NCBI GenBank assembly: GCA_035629935.1
Contig: DASQLQ010000076.1
Coordinates: 1 to 30,998, forward strand
Reading direction: 5' to 3'
Source of the DNA: DASQLQ01 sp035629935
GTDB lineage: Bacteria; Actinomycetota; CADDZG01; WHSQ01
DNA: 30,998 bases
The stretch's first letter is position 1; each line of letters opens with the position of its first letter. The notes beneath the pieces are model-generated. The model made no database searches, was not told the DNA's origin, and worked only from the letters and a program-made list of their open reading frames with translations. Positions 16,018 to 23,782 of this stretch are shown one piece after another. The position numbers and the translations under genes are program-made.

Positions 16018-16157
16018 TGACGGCTTCCCTTCAGCCCGGCTTGGCGCTGGATGCTTGCCCAAGTGCCCTTCTTGAGATCTACGCTCAGTTTACCGGCGAC
16101 AGTCACGGTTCCCGGCTTGCTTAGGTAGGACAAAGAGTCAGGCGGCGTTCGATACAT
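16014..16157 (-). pseudogene. hicA: hicA toxin remnant (C-terminal part only)
   Basis: A 47-codon frame from ATG 16157 to TGA 16016-16014. Its last 35 residues, including KPGTVTVAGKLSVDLKKGTW and ASIQRQAGLKG, match the C-terminal half of HicA (typical ending: GTVTVPGKPSxDLxxGTLxSILxQAGL). The family is 60-80 residues; the N-terminal half with the start helix and the catalytic GSH motif is absent, replaced by unrelated MYRTPPDSLSYL. No HicA N-terminus is found upstream in any frame before fadD begins at 16197 on the other strand, so the gene was cut off, not frameshifted. It is not expected to be an active toxin. Confidence 0.75.
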
Positions 16158-16182
16158 CGCAATTGCAGAAACTCACGACCTC

Positions 16183-16188
16183 TATGAT
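16183..16188 (+). promoter_or_regulatory. Candidate -10 element (TATGAT) of the acyl-CoA ligase gene
   Basis: TATGAT, one base from the TATAAT consensus, ends eight bases before the ATG at 16197, which has no Shine-Dalgarno sequence; transcription is probably near-leaderless. Confidence 0.5.
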
Positions 16189-16196
16189 TTCGCGTC

Positions 16197-17807
16197 ATGA
16201 CGGGGCCTCGGCATGCGGACAGAGCCTCGAGAGCGCGCGTCATCGGCGAACTCTTACGGGAGCGCGCCGGCCAACACCCCGACCGCCCGTTCCTCGGCAG
16301 CGGAGACGACCTCCTGACGTATGGCGAGGTCGACGAACGCTCGGAGCGCGTCGCTGCCGGACTCGCCGCGCTCGGATCGGGACCCGGCGACCGGATCGCC
16401 GTCATCTCGGCAAACCGCGTTGAGATGTTGGAGCTGTTCTTCGCCTGCGCCAAGCTGGGCGCCGTCGAAGTTCCGCTCAACGTCTTCCTTAAGGGTGAGT
16501 TCCTGCGCTACCAACTGCAGGACTCGCAAGCCACGACTCTCGTCGCCGACGCCGCCGGCTACGAGGCAGTCGATGCCATGCTTGAAGGCCTCCCGGCGCT
16601 CACACGGCTGGTCCGACTCGATGACACCGACTCCGATCGAGGCGCAACGTCCTGGAAAGAGCTGCGCGAAACGTCGCCAAAGCCACCACATCCCGAGGTC
16701 GCCCCTTCAAGCCTCATGTCGATCCTCTACACCTCGGGCACAACAGGCACGCCGAAGGGATGCATGCTTCCGCACGGCTGGTACATGAATCACGCGCATG
16801 TGGCGGGCGAGATGCTCGAGTACCGGTCGGACGACGTTCTCTTCACAGCTTTGCCGCTGTATCACGGGCAGGCGAAGGGGATGGTCATGGGCGCGCTCGT
16901 CCATCACCTAACGGCCTGGATCGATCCGATCTTCTCGGTCAGTCGCATCCTCGAGCGTTTCATCGATACGAACGCGAGCCTCTTCAGCGGCGTCGGCGCG
17001 ATGGGCACAGCGATGCTCGCCGGCCCGCCGACCGAGCGCGATAAGCAGCATCGCCTACGCGCGGCTTTGATGATGCCCTTCACTCCCGAGCAACAGGATG
17101 CTTTCAAGGACCGCTTCGGCGTTACGGTCCTCGCTCAGCTGTACGGCCAGACCGAGTGCGGCGCGATCGCCTACTCGCGCTTGTCGGAGTCGCGAAACCT
17201 GGCGAGCATCGGGCGAGCGGCGCCGTTATACGACGTCCGTCTCTTCGACGACGACGACCAGGAGGTTCCGGTCGGCGAGGTCGGTGAGATCTGTGTCCGC
17301 CCCAAGGTCCCGTACGCCACCTACCTCGGGTACTGGCGTAACCCACAAGCAACGATCGAGGCTTGGCGCAACCTCTGGCACCACACCGGCGATTTCGGTC
17401 GTATCGATGTCGATGGATTCATCACGTTCGTGGACCGCAAGAATGATGCGCTGCGGAGAAGGGGAGAGAACGTCTCCTCGCAAGAACTCGAGCGCGCTAT
17501 AGCCAGTTATCACAAGATCTCCGAAGCGGCTGTTCACGCCGTGCCAAGCCCGATGACCGAGGACGACATCAAGGCGTGCATCATGTTGGTGGCCGGCGCC
17601 GAGGTGTCACCCGACGAGCTATTCGACTTCTTCAAGCAGACGCTGCCTTACTTCACGATCCCGCGATACGTCGAGGTCCTACCGGCGCTTCCCAAGAACG
17701 CCACGCGGCGCGTGATGAAGCATGTGCTACGCGAACGCGGCGTGACCGACGGAACCTGGGACCTGGAAGCGATGGGTTTCGCGGTGGCGCGCGGCGAGCG
17801 CCGATAA
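16197..17807 (+). CDS. AMP-forming acyl-CoA ligase (FadD/CaiC-like)
   Basis: A 536-residue ANL-superfamily enzyme that activates a carboxylic acid to its CoA thioester via an acyl-adenylate. Motifs: P-loop LYTSGTTGTPKGCMLPH (residues 177-193), YGQTEC (316-321), HTGDFGRIDVDGF (396-408) and the hinge DRKNDALRRRGENVSSQELE (413-432). At the A10 motif LPKNATRRVMK the usual GK is RR, so Arg505 stands where the adenylation Lys normally is; Lys508 may substitute, as variants of this segment occur in CaiC/FadD17-like enzymes. The substrate is unknown; the neighbouring dehydrogenases suggest a branched, side-chain or ring-derived acid. It ends eight bases from the convergent dehydrogenase operon. Confidence 0.9.
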   Translation: MTGPRHADRASRARVIGELLRERAGQHPDRPFLGSGDDLLTYGEVDERSERVAAGLAALGSGPGDRIAVISANRVEMLELFFACAKLGAVEVPLNVFLKGEFLRYQLQDSQATTLVADAAGYEAVDAMLEGLPALTRLVRLDDTDSDRGATSWKELRETSPKPPHPEVAPSSLMSILYTSGTTGTPKGCMLPHGWYMNHAHVAGEMLEYRSDDVLFTALPLYHGQAKGMVMGALVHHLTAWIDPIFSVSRILERFIDTNASLFSGVGAMGTAMLAGPPTERDKQHRLRAALMMPFTPEQQDAFKDRFGVTVLAQLYGQTECGAIAYSRLSESRNLASIGRAAPLYDVRLFDDDDQEVPVGEVGEICVRPKVPYATYLGYWRNPQATIEAWRNLWHHTGDFGRIDVDGFITFVDRKNDALRRRGENVSSQELERAIASYHKISEAAVHAVPSPMTEDDIKACIMLVAGAEVSPDELFDFFKQTLPYFTIPRYVEVLPALPKNATRRVMKHVLRERGVTDGTWDLEAMGFAVARGERR

Positions 17808-17815
17808 CCGGTCGG

Positions 17816-19009
17816 CTACTTCCCGGCGAGGGTTTCGCGGAAGGGGCGATCCTTGTCGGGACGTGGTTCACGTGGGAGTCCTAAGACGCGCTCGGCGATC
17901 ACGTTGCGCTGGATCTCGTCGGTGCCCCCACCGATGTGGAAGGCGCGGCTGCCGAGAAACGCATGTTGCACACCTGCGTCCTCGATCAGGCCACCGCGGG
18001 GGCCGATGAGATGAACTCCCGTTTCCGCCGAATCCGACACGAGCTTCGCAAGAACGAGCTTCAGCACCGAACCTTCCGCATCTGGGATCTGGCCACGATT
18101 CAGCTTGCTGAGGATCCGGGCGTTGAGCAGCTCGAGGAGCTGGTTCGCGATGAACACCTGGACTAGCCGATCGCGCTGGACCTTTGGGATCCCCTCTGGG
18201 TATTGAAGGTGACCCATATTCACCAGTTGATCGAACGGGTAGGCGTACCCACCCGTTGCAGAGCCCAGTGACATCCGTTCGTTCATCAGCGTGGTCATCG
18301 CAACGGCCCAACCTTCACCCGGCGAGCCAAGAACGTTCTCGGCGGGGACACGCACATCCGTAAGGAAGACCTCGCTGAAGTGCGCTCCCCCATCCATCTG
18401 TTTCAACGGACGGACGTCTACTCCGTCGGAGTGCATGTCGACGAGCAGATAGATGAGTCCTTTGTGCTTCGGTGCTTCGAAGTCGTGTCGCGCCAGGAGG
18501 ATGCCCCACTCCGCATCAGCGGCGCCCGAGCTCCACACCTTCTGCCCGGTAACGACCCACTCATCATCCTCTTGCACAGCGCGGGTGCTGAGCGACGCAA
18601 GATCGGAGCCCGCGCCCGGCTCCGAGAAGAGCTGACACCAGATGTGCTCGCCTGCCAGAAGCGAAGGGAGAAAACGTTCCTTCTGATCATCGGTGCCGTG
18701 AGAGATGATCGTCGGACCGGCCATCCCGAACCCAGGGACATTGAATGGGATGTTGGCTCCGACCTTGGCCTTCTCTTCCTGCCAGATCGCGGACTCCACC
18801 ACCCCGAACCCGCGCCCGCCGTACTCGACCGGCCACGCCGGCGCGCCCCACGCGCTTTCGGCCAGGATCCGCTGCCATGCCCGAAGCTCCTCGATGGCGC
18901 GGCCGTCCACGTCCCCGGCCTCGGCCTTCCACCTCGGGAAGTGCTCCTCCAACCACGCACTCGCCTCGGCTCGGATCGCAGTGTGCTCGGGCGACTCGGC
19001 GAATCTCAT
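17816..19009 (-). CDS. Acyl-CoA dehydrogenase (FadE), catalytic-type subunit
   Basis: A 397-residue flavoprotein oxidising an acyl-CoA at the alpha-beta bond. Seen: LFSEPGAGSDLASL (FAD-contacting motif, residues 127-140), GQKVWSSGA (155-163), Glu244 in TTLMNERMSL, the helix-G position of the catalytic base in isovaleryl-CoA-dehydrogenase-type enzymes, and GGGTDEIQRNVIAERVLGLP near the C-terminus. The open frame extends to 19411, but the extra part is shadow sequence: the ATG at 19009 overlaps the stop of the preceding gene (ATGA) with AGGAACGG upstream and begins the family N-terminus. It is the third gene of the 21337-17816 operon. Substrate unknown; the neighbours suggest a steroid- or isoprenoid-derived thioester. 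Confidence 0.9.
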   Translation of the reverse strand: MRFAESPEHTAIRAEASAWLEEHFPRWKAEAGDVDGRAIEELRAWQRILAESAWGAPAWPVEYGGRGFGVVESAIWQEEKAKVGANIPFNVPGFGMAGPTIISHGTDDQKERFLPSLLAGEHIWCQLFSEPGAGSDLASLSTRAVQEDDEWVVTGQKVWSSGAADAEWGILLARHDFEAPKHKGLIYLLVDMHSDGVDVRPLKQMDGGAHFSEVFLTDVRVPAENVLGSPGEGWAVAMTTLMNERMSLGSATGGYAYPFDQLVNMGHLQYPEGIPKVQRDRLVQVFIANQLLELLNARILSKLNRGQIPDAEGSVLKLVLAKLVSDSAETGVHLIGPRGGLIEDAGVQHAFLGSRAFHIGGGTDEIQRNVIAERVLGLPREPRPDKDRPFRETLAGK

Positions 19010-20115
19010 CCGTTCCTGATCTCCGCGCCCAGCCGGGCGAGATGACGTCCCGCGCCGCCGAGCGTTAGTTCCCCGAGCTTCGCCCACCGCGTGTACCTGT
19101 ACAGCGGGTACTCCACATCTACACCGATCCCGCCGTGCAGGTGCTGCGCGGCGGCCAGCACGCGCTGTCCCCCCTCGGCGGCCCAGAACTTGGCCACCGC
19201 GACCTCCTCGGCCGCGGGCAGACCCTCGGCGAGCCGCCAAGCGGCCTCCCATGTGGTCCACCGCATAGCGAGCACGTCTATGTACGCGTCGGCCAAGCGC
19301 TGCTGCACGGCTTGGAAGGTGGCCAACGGTCGGCTGAACTGCTCTCGTTCCGAGGTATAGCTCGCGGTGATCTCGAGGGCTCGCTCCGCAACACCGAGCT
19401 GCATCGCGCACAGCCCAACCGTGGCGATGTCAGCGACCCACCGGACCGCCTCGGCGTCAGCGGCCGGCTCGACCAAAACTGAGGCAGCTGCCGCATCCAG
19501 AGTCAGCTCGAACCGAGGCTCGCCCGTCGTCGTTTCCTGCCGCGTCGCCTTCACGCCGTCGACGTTGGGGTCCACCAGAAACAGCCCGACCTCGCCGGCA
19601 CCCGTCGTCGCCGGCACCAGGACCCGGGCCGCGAGGTCGACCGCGGGCACCATCGCGAGCGACCCGGTGATTAGCCACGAGCTCCCGTCGCGTTCCGCAC
19701 CAAAGAGGACAGGCGCAGCGACGTCCTCTTCCGGTTCGGCCAGGGCCGCCGTAAGGATCACCTCGCCGGCGAGGACTCCGGGAAGCAACTCACCCCGCTG
19801 CTCTTCGGTGCCGAACCGCGCGAGCGGTAAGGCTCCAAGGACCAGAGTCGGCCAGACCGGAACCGGAGCGACGGACTTCCCCACCTCCTCGAGCAGGACG
19901 CAGGCTTCGACGATCCCTCCGCCCGACCCACCCTGCTCTTGGGGGATCGCGATCCCCAAGAGGTCTGCCTTCGCAAGCTCTGACCACAACGCGCGGTCGA
20001 ACCACGCGGAGTCCGCCTCGACCTGGTGAAGCCGTTCCGCAGTGACTTCGGTTTCGAGGATCTTGCCGGCCAGCTCCCGGATGGCCACCTGCTCCTCGGT
20101 GAACGACATATCCAT
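19006..20115 (-). CDS. Acyl-CoA dehydrogenase, small partner-type subunit (FadE27/ChsE5-like)
   Basis: A 369-residue acyl-CoA dehydrogenase-fold protein. It keeps the FAD-binding EREQFSRPLATFQAVQQRLAD segment (about 258-278) and the C-terminal LHGGIGVDVEYPLYRY, but has no helix-G ER glutamate and a diverged middle domain, as in non-catalytic partners of alpha2beta2 steroid dehydrogenases. The stretch WFDRALWSELAKADLLG and the C-terminus resemble mycobacterial FadE27 (Rv3505) as I remember it. It lies 16 bases after the FadE26-like gene and overlaps the next by four, so the pair should form a ChsE4-ChsE5-type complex. ATG 20115 is used here; ATG 20109 is equally possible, and the ribosome site is weak. 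Confidence 0.85.
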   Translation of the reverse strand: MDMSFTEEQVAIRELAGKILETEVTAERLHQVEADSAWFDRALWSELAKADLLGIAIPQEQGGSGGGIVEACVLLEEVGKSVAPVPVWPTLVLGALPLARFGTEEQRGELLPGVLAGEVILTAALAEPEEDVAAPVLFGAERDGSSWLITGSLAMVPAVDLAARVLVPATTGAGEVGLFLVDPNVDGVKATRQETTTGEPRFELTLDAAAASVLVEPAADAEAVRWVADIATVGLCAMQLGVAERALEITASYTSEREQFSRPLATFQAVQQRLADAYIDVLAMRWTTWEAAWRLAEGLPAAEEVAVAKFWAAEGGQRVLAAAQHLHGGIGVDVEYPLYRYTRWAKLGELTLGGAGRHLARLGAEIRNG

Positions 20116-20131
20116 CAGGAATTCACCCGGC

Positions 20132-21337
20132 TCATCTGCCGCCTGCCTTCACGGCCTCGCGGGGCACTCGCGGCACGCCGAGCCCGGCGGTGGCGATGAT
20201 CTCCCGTTGGACCTCGTTGACACCGCCGCCGAACGTGAGGACAACCGCCGACTGGTAAACGCGCTCCAGCTTGCCGGCCAGGACGGCGCCGGGCGTTCCC
20301 TCTCGGAGTGCCCCGGCCTGACCGACTACGTCGAGCAGCAGACGGTAGGCCTCGATGAACATCTCGGTGCCGTACACCTTCACCGCAGAAGCATCCGCCG
20401 CGTTGAGCTCCTCAGACGACAGCTCCCAGGCCAGACGCCAGTTGAGCAGACGCAGCGCGTTTACCTTCGCTTTGACCCGCGCCAGAGACAAGCGCACCCA
20501 CGGCTCGTCGATCAGCAAGCGGCCGGAGGGCCCGGTGGCTTCCTTGCTCCACGCCAAGACGTCTTCGTAAAGCCCCTCGACGCGGCCTTGCGGCGCCAAA
20601 GCAACACGCTCGTGGTTCAGCTGTGAGGTGATCAGCTTCCAGCCATTGTTCTCCCCGCCCACAACGGCGGAGGCAGGAACCCGAAGATCCTCGTAATACG
20701 TCGCGTTGGTTCGTCCGCCGTCGATCGTGTTGATCGGGGTGACCTTGAATCCGGGGAGGGTGGTGTCGACGATGAAGATAGTGATGCCCTTGTGCTTCGG
20801 GGCATCCGGGTCGGTACGGGCAGCCAGCCAGATGTAGTCGGCATCGTGGGCCCCAGTTGTGAACACCTTCTGCCCGTCAATAACGTATTCGTCGCCGTCC
20901 CGAACCGCCCGCGTCCGCAGCGAGGCGAGATCCGTGCCGGCTTCTGGCTCCGAATACCCGATTGCAAAATGGACCTCGCCGCCGACGATCTTCGGCAGGA
21001 ACTCGCGCTTCTGCTCCTCGCTGCCCAAGGTCATGATCGTGGGCCCGACCGTGCACAGGGTGACCACGGGGATCGGCGCGCTTACCCTCCGGGCCTCCGA
21101 AAAGAAGATGTGCTGCTCGACCGCTCCGCGTCCCTGACCGCCGTACTCCTTCGGCCACCCGATCCCGAGCCAACCGTCCTTCCCGATCTGCCGGCACAGC
21201 CGCCGGTAAACGGGACCGCAGTCCTCGCCCGGGCTAAGTCCTATCTCCGCTTGGACCTCGGGGGTGAGGAGGTCGGCGAAGTACTCCCGCAGCTCTTGCT
21301 CCAGGGCTCGCTGCTCCGGGGTGTAGTCGATAAACAC
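20132..21337 (-). CDS. Acyl-CoA dehydrogenase, catalytic subunit (FadE26/ChsE4- or FadE29/ChsE2-like)
   Basis: A 401-residue flavoenzyme resembling the catalytic subunits of mycobacterial cholesterol side-chain dehydrogenases. Motifs: GWPKEYGGQGRGAVEQ (residues 60-75), HFAIGYSEPEAGTDLASLRT (123-142), GQKVFTTGAHDADYIWLA (155-172), TNATYYEDLRVP (210-221), Glu243 in QLNHERVAL as predicted base, and LTFGGGVNEVQREII near the C-terminus. The N-terminus MFIDYTPEQR recalls FadE29, while the LARVKAKVNALRLLNW and C-terminal parts recall FadE26. The GTG at 21337 is preceded by TAGACT-N9 and no ribosome site, so translation is probably leaderless. First gene of a three-dehydrogenase operon under a KstR-like operator. 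Expected reaction: side-chain steroid or branched acyl-CoA to the enoyl-CoA. Confidence 0.9.
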   Translation of the reverse strand: MFIDYTPEQRALEQELREYFADLLTPEVQAEIGLSPGEDCGPVYRRLCRQIGKDGWLGIGWPKEYGGQGRGAVEQHIFFSEARRVSAPIPVVTLCTVGPTIMTLGSEEQKREFLPKIVGGEVHFAIGYSEPEAGTDLASLRTRAVRDGDEYVIDGQKVFTTGAHDADYIWLAARTDPDAPKHKGITIFIVDTTLPGFKVTPINTIDGGRTNATYYEDLRVPASAVVGGENNGWKLITSQLNHERVALAPQGRVEGLYEDVLAWSKEATGPSGRLLIDEPWVRLSLARVKAKVNALRLLNWRLAWELSSEELNAADASAVKVYGTEMFIEAYRLLLDVVGQAGALREGTPGAVLAGKLERVYQSAVVLTFGGGVNEVQREIIATAGLGVPRVPREAVKAGGR

Positions 21338-21346
21338 TGTTGCCGG

Positions 21347-21375
21347 AGTCTATTGACGGCTCGTAAAAACTGCAA
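21347..21375 (-). promoter_or_regulatory. Promoter of the fadE operon (-35 TTGCAG, -10 TAGACT)
   Basis: On the minus strand TTGCAG (21375-21370), a 17-base spacer and TAGACT (21352-21347) precede the GTG at 21337 by nine bases. The KstR-like operator overlaps the -35 box, so a bound repressor would block RNA polymerase. Confidence 0.6.
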
Positions 21376-21384
21376 CACGTTCTA
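21371..21384. promoter_or_regulatory. KstR-like operator (TGCAACACGTTCTA)
   Basis: Fits TNNAACNNGTTNNA, the KstR operator form described in mycobacteria, at every fixed base. It lies in the 87-bp gap between divergent genes, over the -35 of the leftward fadE operon and the presumed -35 region of the rightward SDR gene. A second site with the same core and the same A-run upstream is at 26756. Confidence 0.65.
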
Positions 21385-21392
21385 ATTTGGGG

Positions 21393-21398
21393 TAGCTT
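21393..21398 (+). promoter_or_regulatory. Candidate -10 element (TAGCTT) for the SDR gene
   Basis: TAGCTT ends nine bases before ATG 21408, the start of a six-codon frame overlapping the SDR start at 21425. A 17-base spacer would put the -35 at 21370-21375, inside the KstR-like site. Confidence 0.4.
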
Positions 21399-21407
21399 CG
21401 TTCGACC

Positions 21408-21428
21408 ATGACAGGGGAAAGGGCGTGA
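21408..21428 (+). other. Possible six-codon leader ORF (MTGERA)
   Basis: ATG 21408 opens a frame of six codons whose TGA overlaps the GTG start of the SDR gene (GTGA). Nothing but its position behind a TAnnnT-N9 element supports translation; it may be chance. Confidence 0.25.
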
Positions 21429-22333
21429 GCGAACAGAACCCGCGCCCCCTCGACGGGAAGGTCGCTGTAGTCACCGGCGCGGGCCGCGGGCTGGGCCGAG
21501 CCGAGGCGCTGCACCTTGCCGAACTCGGCGCTCGGGTTCTGGTCAACGACTTCGGCGTCGCTTTGAGCGGCGACCGGGAGGAAGAACAACCAGCGCAGCA
21601 GGTGGTCGACGAGATCGTCGGTGCCGGGGGTGAGGCTGTGGCGCACCTCGGGGACGTCGCCGACTGGGACGACTCCAAAGCGCTGATCGACCTCGCTATC
21701 GAGCATTTTGGCGACCTGCACATCGTCGTCAACAACGCCGGGATCATTCGCGACCGAATGATCTTCAACATGGGCGAGGACGAGTGGGACGCGGTGATCC
21801 GGGTCCATCTGAAAGGCCACTTCTGCGTCACACGCTGGGCCACCGGTTACTGGCGCGAGCACTCCAAGGCCACCGGCGAGCCGGTCTACGGACGGATCAT
21901 CAACACGTCCTCCGAGGCGTACCTGATCGGGTCGCCTGGCCAACCGAACTATGCCGCGGCCAAGAGCGGGATCGTCGCCTTAACGATGGCCGCCGCGCTT
22001 CCGCTGTACAAGTACGGGGTGACGGCGAACGCGATCTGCCCGCGCGCTGCAACCCGGATGACCGAGGAGATTGGTTTGGACGCTGAGGCTTTTTCCCCGG
22101 AGAACGTGGCGCCGCTGGTGGCGTATCTCGCGTCGCCGGCGGCCGCTCGGGTCTCCGGACAGGTGTTCGTGGTCTACAACGGAACGGTGCAGGTTGTGGC
22201 CGGACCCACGATCGGCGAGCGGTTCGACACCGAGGGCCGGTGGACGGTGGACGGCCTCGCCGATGCGCTGGGGCCGATGTTCGATAAGCGCGAGGTGACA
22301 GAGGGCTACGTGATGCCCTTCGAGGGAAACTGA
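21425..22333 (+). CDS. SDR dehydrogenase, 17beta-HSD4/MFE-2 3-hydroxyacyl-CoA dehydrogenase-like
   Basis: A 302-residue NAD(P)-dependent short-chain dehydrogenase. It has cofactor motif TGAGRGLG (residues 17-24), VNDFG (40-44), NNAG (103-106), catalytic Ser163 region (INTSSEAY), Tyr176 and Lys180 (YAAAK). The VNDFG after the second strand and the extended C-terminus of about 50 residues are typical of the MFE-2/17beta-HSD4 branch, which oxidises beta-hydroxyacyl-CoA. That would be the step after dehydrogenation and hydration of the acyl-CoAs made by the divergent operon. Start GTG 21425 follows GGGGAAAGGG; an ATG at 21408 is out of frame. Regulation probably comes from the shared KstR-like operator upstream. 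A hydratase for the intervening step is not in the window. Confidence 0.88.
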   Translation: MSEQNPRPLDGKVAVVTGAGRGLGRAEALHLAELGARVLVNDFGVALSGDREEEQPAQQVVDEIVGAGGEAVAHLGDVADWDDSKALIDLAIEHFGDLHIVVNNAGIIRDRMIFNMGEDEWDAVIRVHLKGHFCVTRWATGYWREHSKATGEPVYGRIINTSSEAYLIGSPGQPNYAAAKSGIVALTMAAALPLYKYGVTANAICPRAATRMTEEIGLDAEAFSPENVAPLVAYLASPAAARVSGQVFVVYNGTVQVVAGPTIGERFDTEGRWTVDGLADALGPMFDKREVTEGYVMPFEGN

Positions 22334-22355
22334 GGCCGCGTGACCGTCTTCGGCG

Positions 22356-22868
22356 TCAGGCGTCTCGCAGAAACTCAGCGGTGGAACCGGCCAGCTCCAT
22401 GGCCGGCAGACCCAGCTTGCGGTGGTCCCATGATCGAACGCGCCCCGGCTCGATGCGCACGACGATGCGCTTGTTCATCATGAGATCGACCATCGGCTTC
22501 ATCTCGTCGCTGTAGGGACCCTGGTAGCGCTCGAAGACACTGACCGCAGCGGCCCAATACTCGTCGCTGGCTGTGTCCTCGATGAGATGCGCGATCCCCT
22601 CGATCGACACGCCGCGGAGCTGCTCGTAGGTGTCGCCGGCTTCGATCATCATCACGACCCGCGGGTCGCGGCGCAGGTTGGCGGCCTTCTGCGCCTTCGC
22701 CTTCGTCTCGAAGTAGATCTTCCCGTCCACCAGTCCGTACCACATGGCCACGAGGTGCGGCAGCCCGCCCGCTCCAATCGTTGCGATGGTCGCCGTACGG
22801 CTCCGCTCGATGAAACCCGCGATCTCGCTGTCGCTCATCTGAATCTGCGCCCGCTGGTTAACGCCCAT
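22356..22868 (-). CDS. PPOX/FDOR-family flavin (F420 or FMN) protein
   Basis: A 170-residue split-barrel protein of the pyridoxamine-5'-phosphate-oxidase-like superfamily. The segment TATIATIGAGGLPHLVAMWYGLVDGKIYF is cited here only by position (residues about 25-53): it gives the first strands of the barrel. KAQKAANLRRDPRVVMMIE (about 58-76) carries the basic residues that bind the flavin or deazaflavin phosphate in F420-dependent FDOR-B enzymes. Such proteins reduce enones or quinones, or bind cofactor. ATG 22868 has AAGGTGG four bases upstream. It follows the SDR gene at 22897 by 28 bases on the same strand and is probably co-transcribed. The exact cofactor cannot be told from sequence alone. 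Confidence 0.85.
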   Translation of the reverse strand: MGVNQRAQIQMSDSEIAGFIERSRTATIATIGAGGLPHLVAMWYGLVDGKIYFETKAKAQKAANLRRDPRVVMMIEAGDTYEQLRGVSIEGIAHLIEDTASDEYWAAAVSVFERYQGPYSDEMKPMVDLMMNKRIVVRIEPGRVRSWDHRKLGLPAMELAGSTAEFLRDA

Positions 22869-22896
22869 CAGACCACCTTACGAACCCATTTCCGAG

Positions 22897-23685
22897 TTAC
22901 AGGTCGGGGATGTCCTGTTCCAGATTCGGCCGCTCGATCCCGCCGTCGACCTCGAGCACCTTGCCGGTGATGTATCCGCCGGCCGGCGACGCCAGGAACA
23001 CCACGGCCGCTGCTATCTCCCACGGCTCGCCGATCCTCTGCAGCGGCGTCCCCTGTTCCATCTGAGTTTTGATCTCGCTGTCCTCGAGCACGAGGTCAAG
23101 CCCAGATGTCGCCACCGCGCCAGCGGCGATGGCATTGACGCGGATCCTCGGTGACAGGTCGCGAGCGGAGAGCCGGGTCAGGTGCGCCAACGCCGCCTTC
23201 GCAGTCCCGTACGCCAAATGACCGCGCCCCGTGACCCGTCCCATGACCGACGAGATGTTCACCACCGCGCCGCCAGTGTTCTCCAGCATGAGCGGTGTCG
23301 CAGCCTGAGTCAGAGCATGCGCGGTCACGACGTTGAAACGGAACGCGCTCTCTAGCGCCCGCGACGACGTCTCCATGTAGGGACGGGGGCTCCACCCCCC
23401 GACGTTGTTCACCACGACGTCAAGTCGTCCGAACGACTCGCGCGCCGCGTCCGCCAAGCCGGCGACCGCGTCGAGGTCGCTGAGGTCCGCGGGGACGATG
23501 ACCGCTTTGCGTCCTGCCGCCTCGATCCGGTCGGCGGTCTCGCGAAGGTCCTTCTCGGTGCGTGACGAGATCACCACATCCGATCCTGCTTCCGCGAGCG
23601 CGATGGCCGATGCCGCGCCTATGCCTCGGCCGGCACCGGTGACCACCGCGGCTTTGTCGTCCAGGCGGAATCGATCCAGGATCAC
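22897..23685 (-). CDS. SDR dehydrogenase, IpdF-like
   Basis: A 262-residue short-chain dehydrogenase with TGAGRGIG (residues 16-23), NNVGG (93-97), Ser145/146 (VNISSVMGR), Tyr159 and Lys163 (YGTAK). The start ILDRFRLDDKAAVVTGAG and the tail PNLEQDIPDL closely recall mycobacterial IpdF (Rv3559c), a reductase acting on the 5-oxo/hydroxy group of HIP-type C/D-ring intermediates of sterol breakdown; this is from memory, not alignment. The open frame reaches 23733, but AAGGAG six bases before the GTG at 23685 and the family N-terminus fix that start. The PPOX-like gene follows 28 bases downstream. No KstR2-type palindrome was seen in its upstream region. Confidence 0.87.
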   Translation of the reverse strand: MILDRFRLDDKAAVVTGAGRGIGAASAIALAEAGSDVVISSRTEKDLRETADRIEAAGRKAVIVPADLSDLDAVAGLADAARESFGRLDVVVNNVGGWSPRPYMETSSRALESAFRFNVVTAHALTQAATPLMLENTGGAVVNISSVMGRVTGRGHLAYGTAKAALAHLTRLSARDLSPRIRVNAIAAGAVATSGLDLVLEDSEIKTQMEQGTPLQRIGEPWEIAAAVVFLASPAGGYITGKVLEVDGGIERPNLEQDIPDL

Positions 23686-23776
23686 TCGTCTCTCCTTCTT
23701 AGTAAGAGATGAGCATGCTACAGAGAGCCCCAAGCGGCGGGCTCGGCCGGCGCGCAGAAATCAGGGGGCCGCCGGG

Positions 23777-23782
23777 TACGCT
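23777..23782 (+). promoter_or_regulatory. Candidate -10 element (TACGCT) of the 23792-26738 operon
   Basis: TACGCT ends nine bases before the ATG at 23792, which lacks a ribosome site. The geometry equals that at 4947, 10088 and 21347 (minus). Confidence 0.45.

Noticed and set aside
19010..19411. N-terminal extension of the third FadE of the operon
   Set aside because: The extension is Arg/Gly-rich and antisense-like, and overlaps the preceding FadE gene in another frame; the ATGA overlap and family N-terminus fix the start at 19009.
23686..23776. Possible KstR/KstR2 site between the divergent IpdF-like and FadE genes
   Set aside because: Neither TNNAACNNGTTNNA nor an AAGCAAG/CTTGCTT palindrome is present; only GAGCATGCT was noticed, which fits neither.
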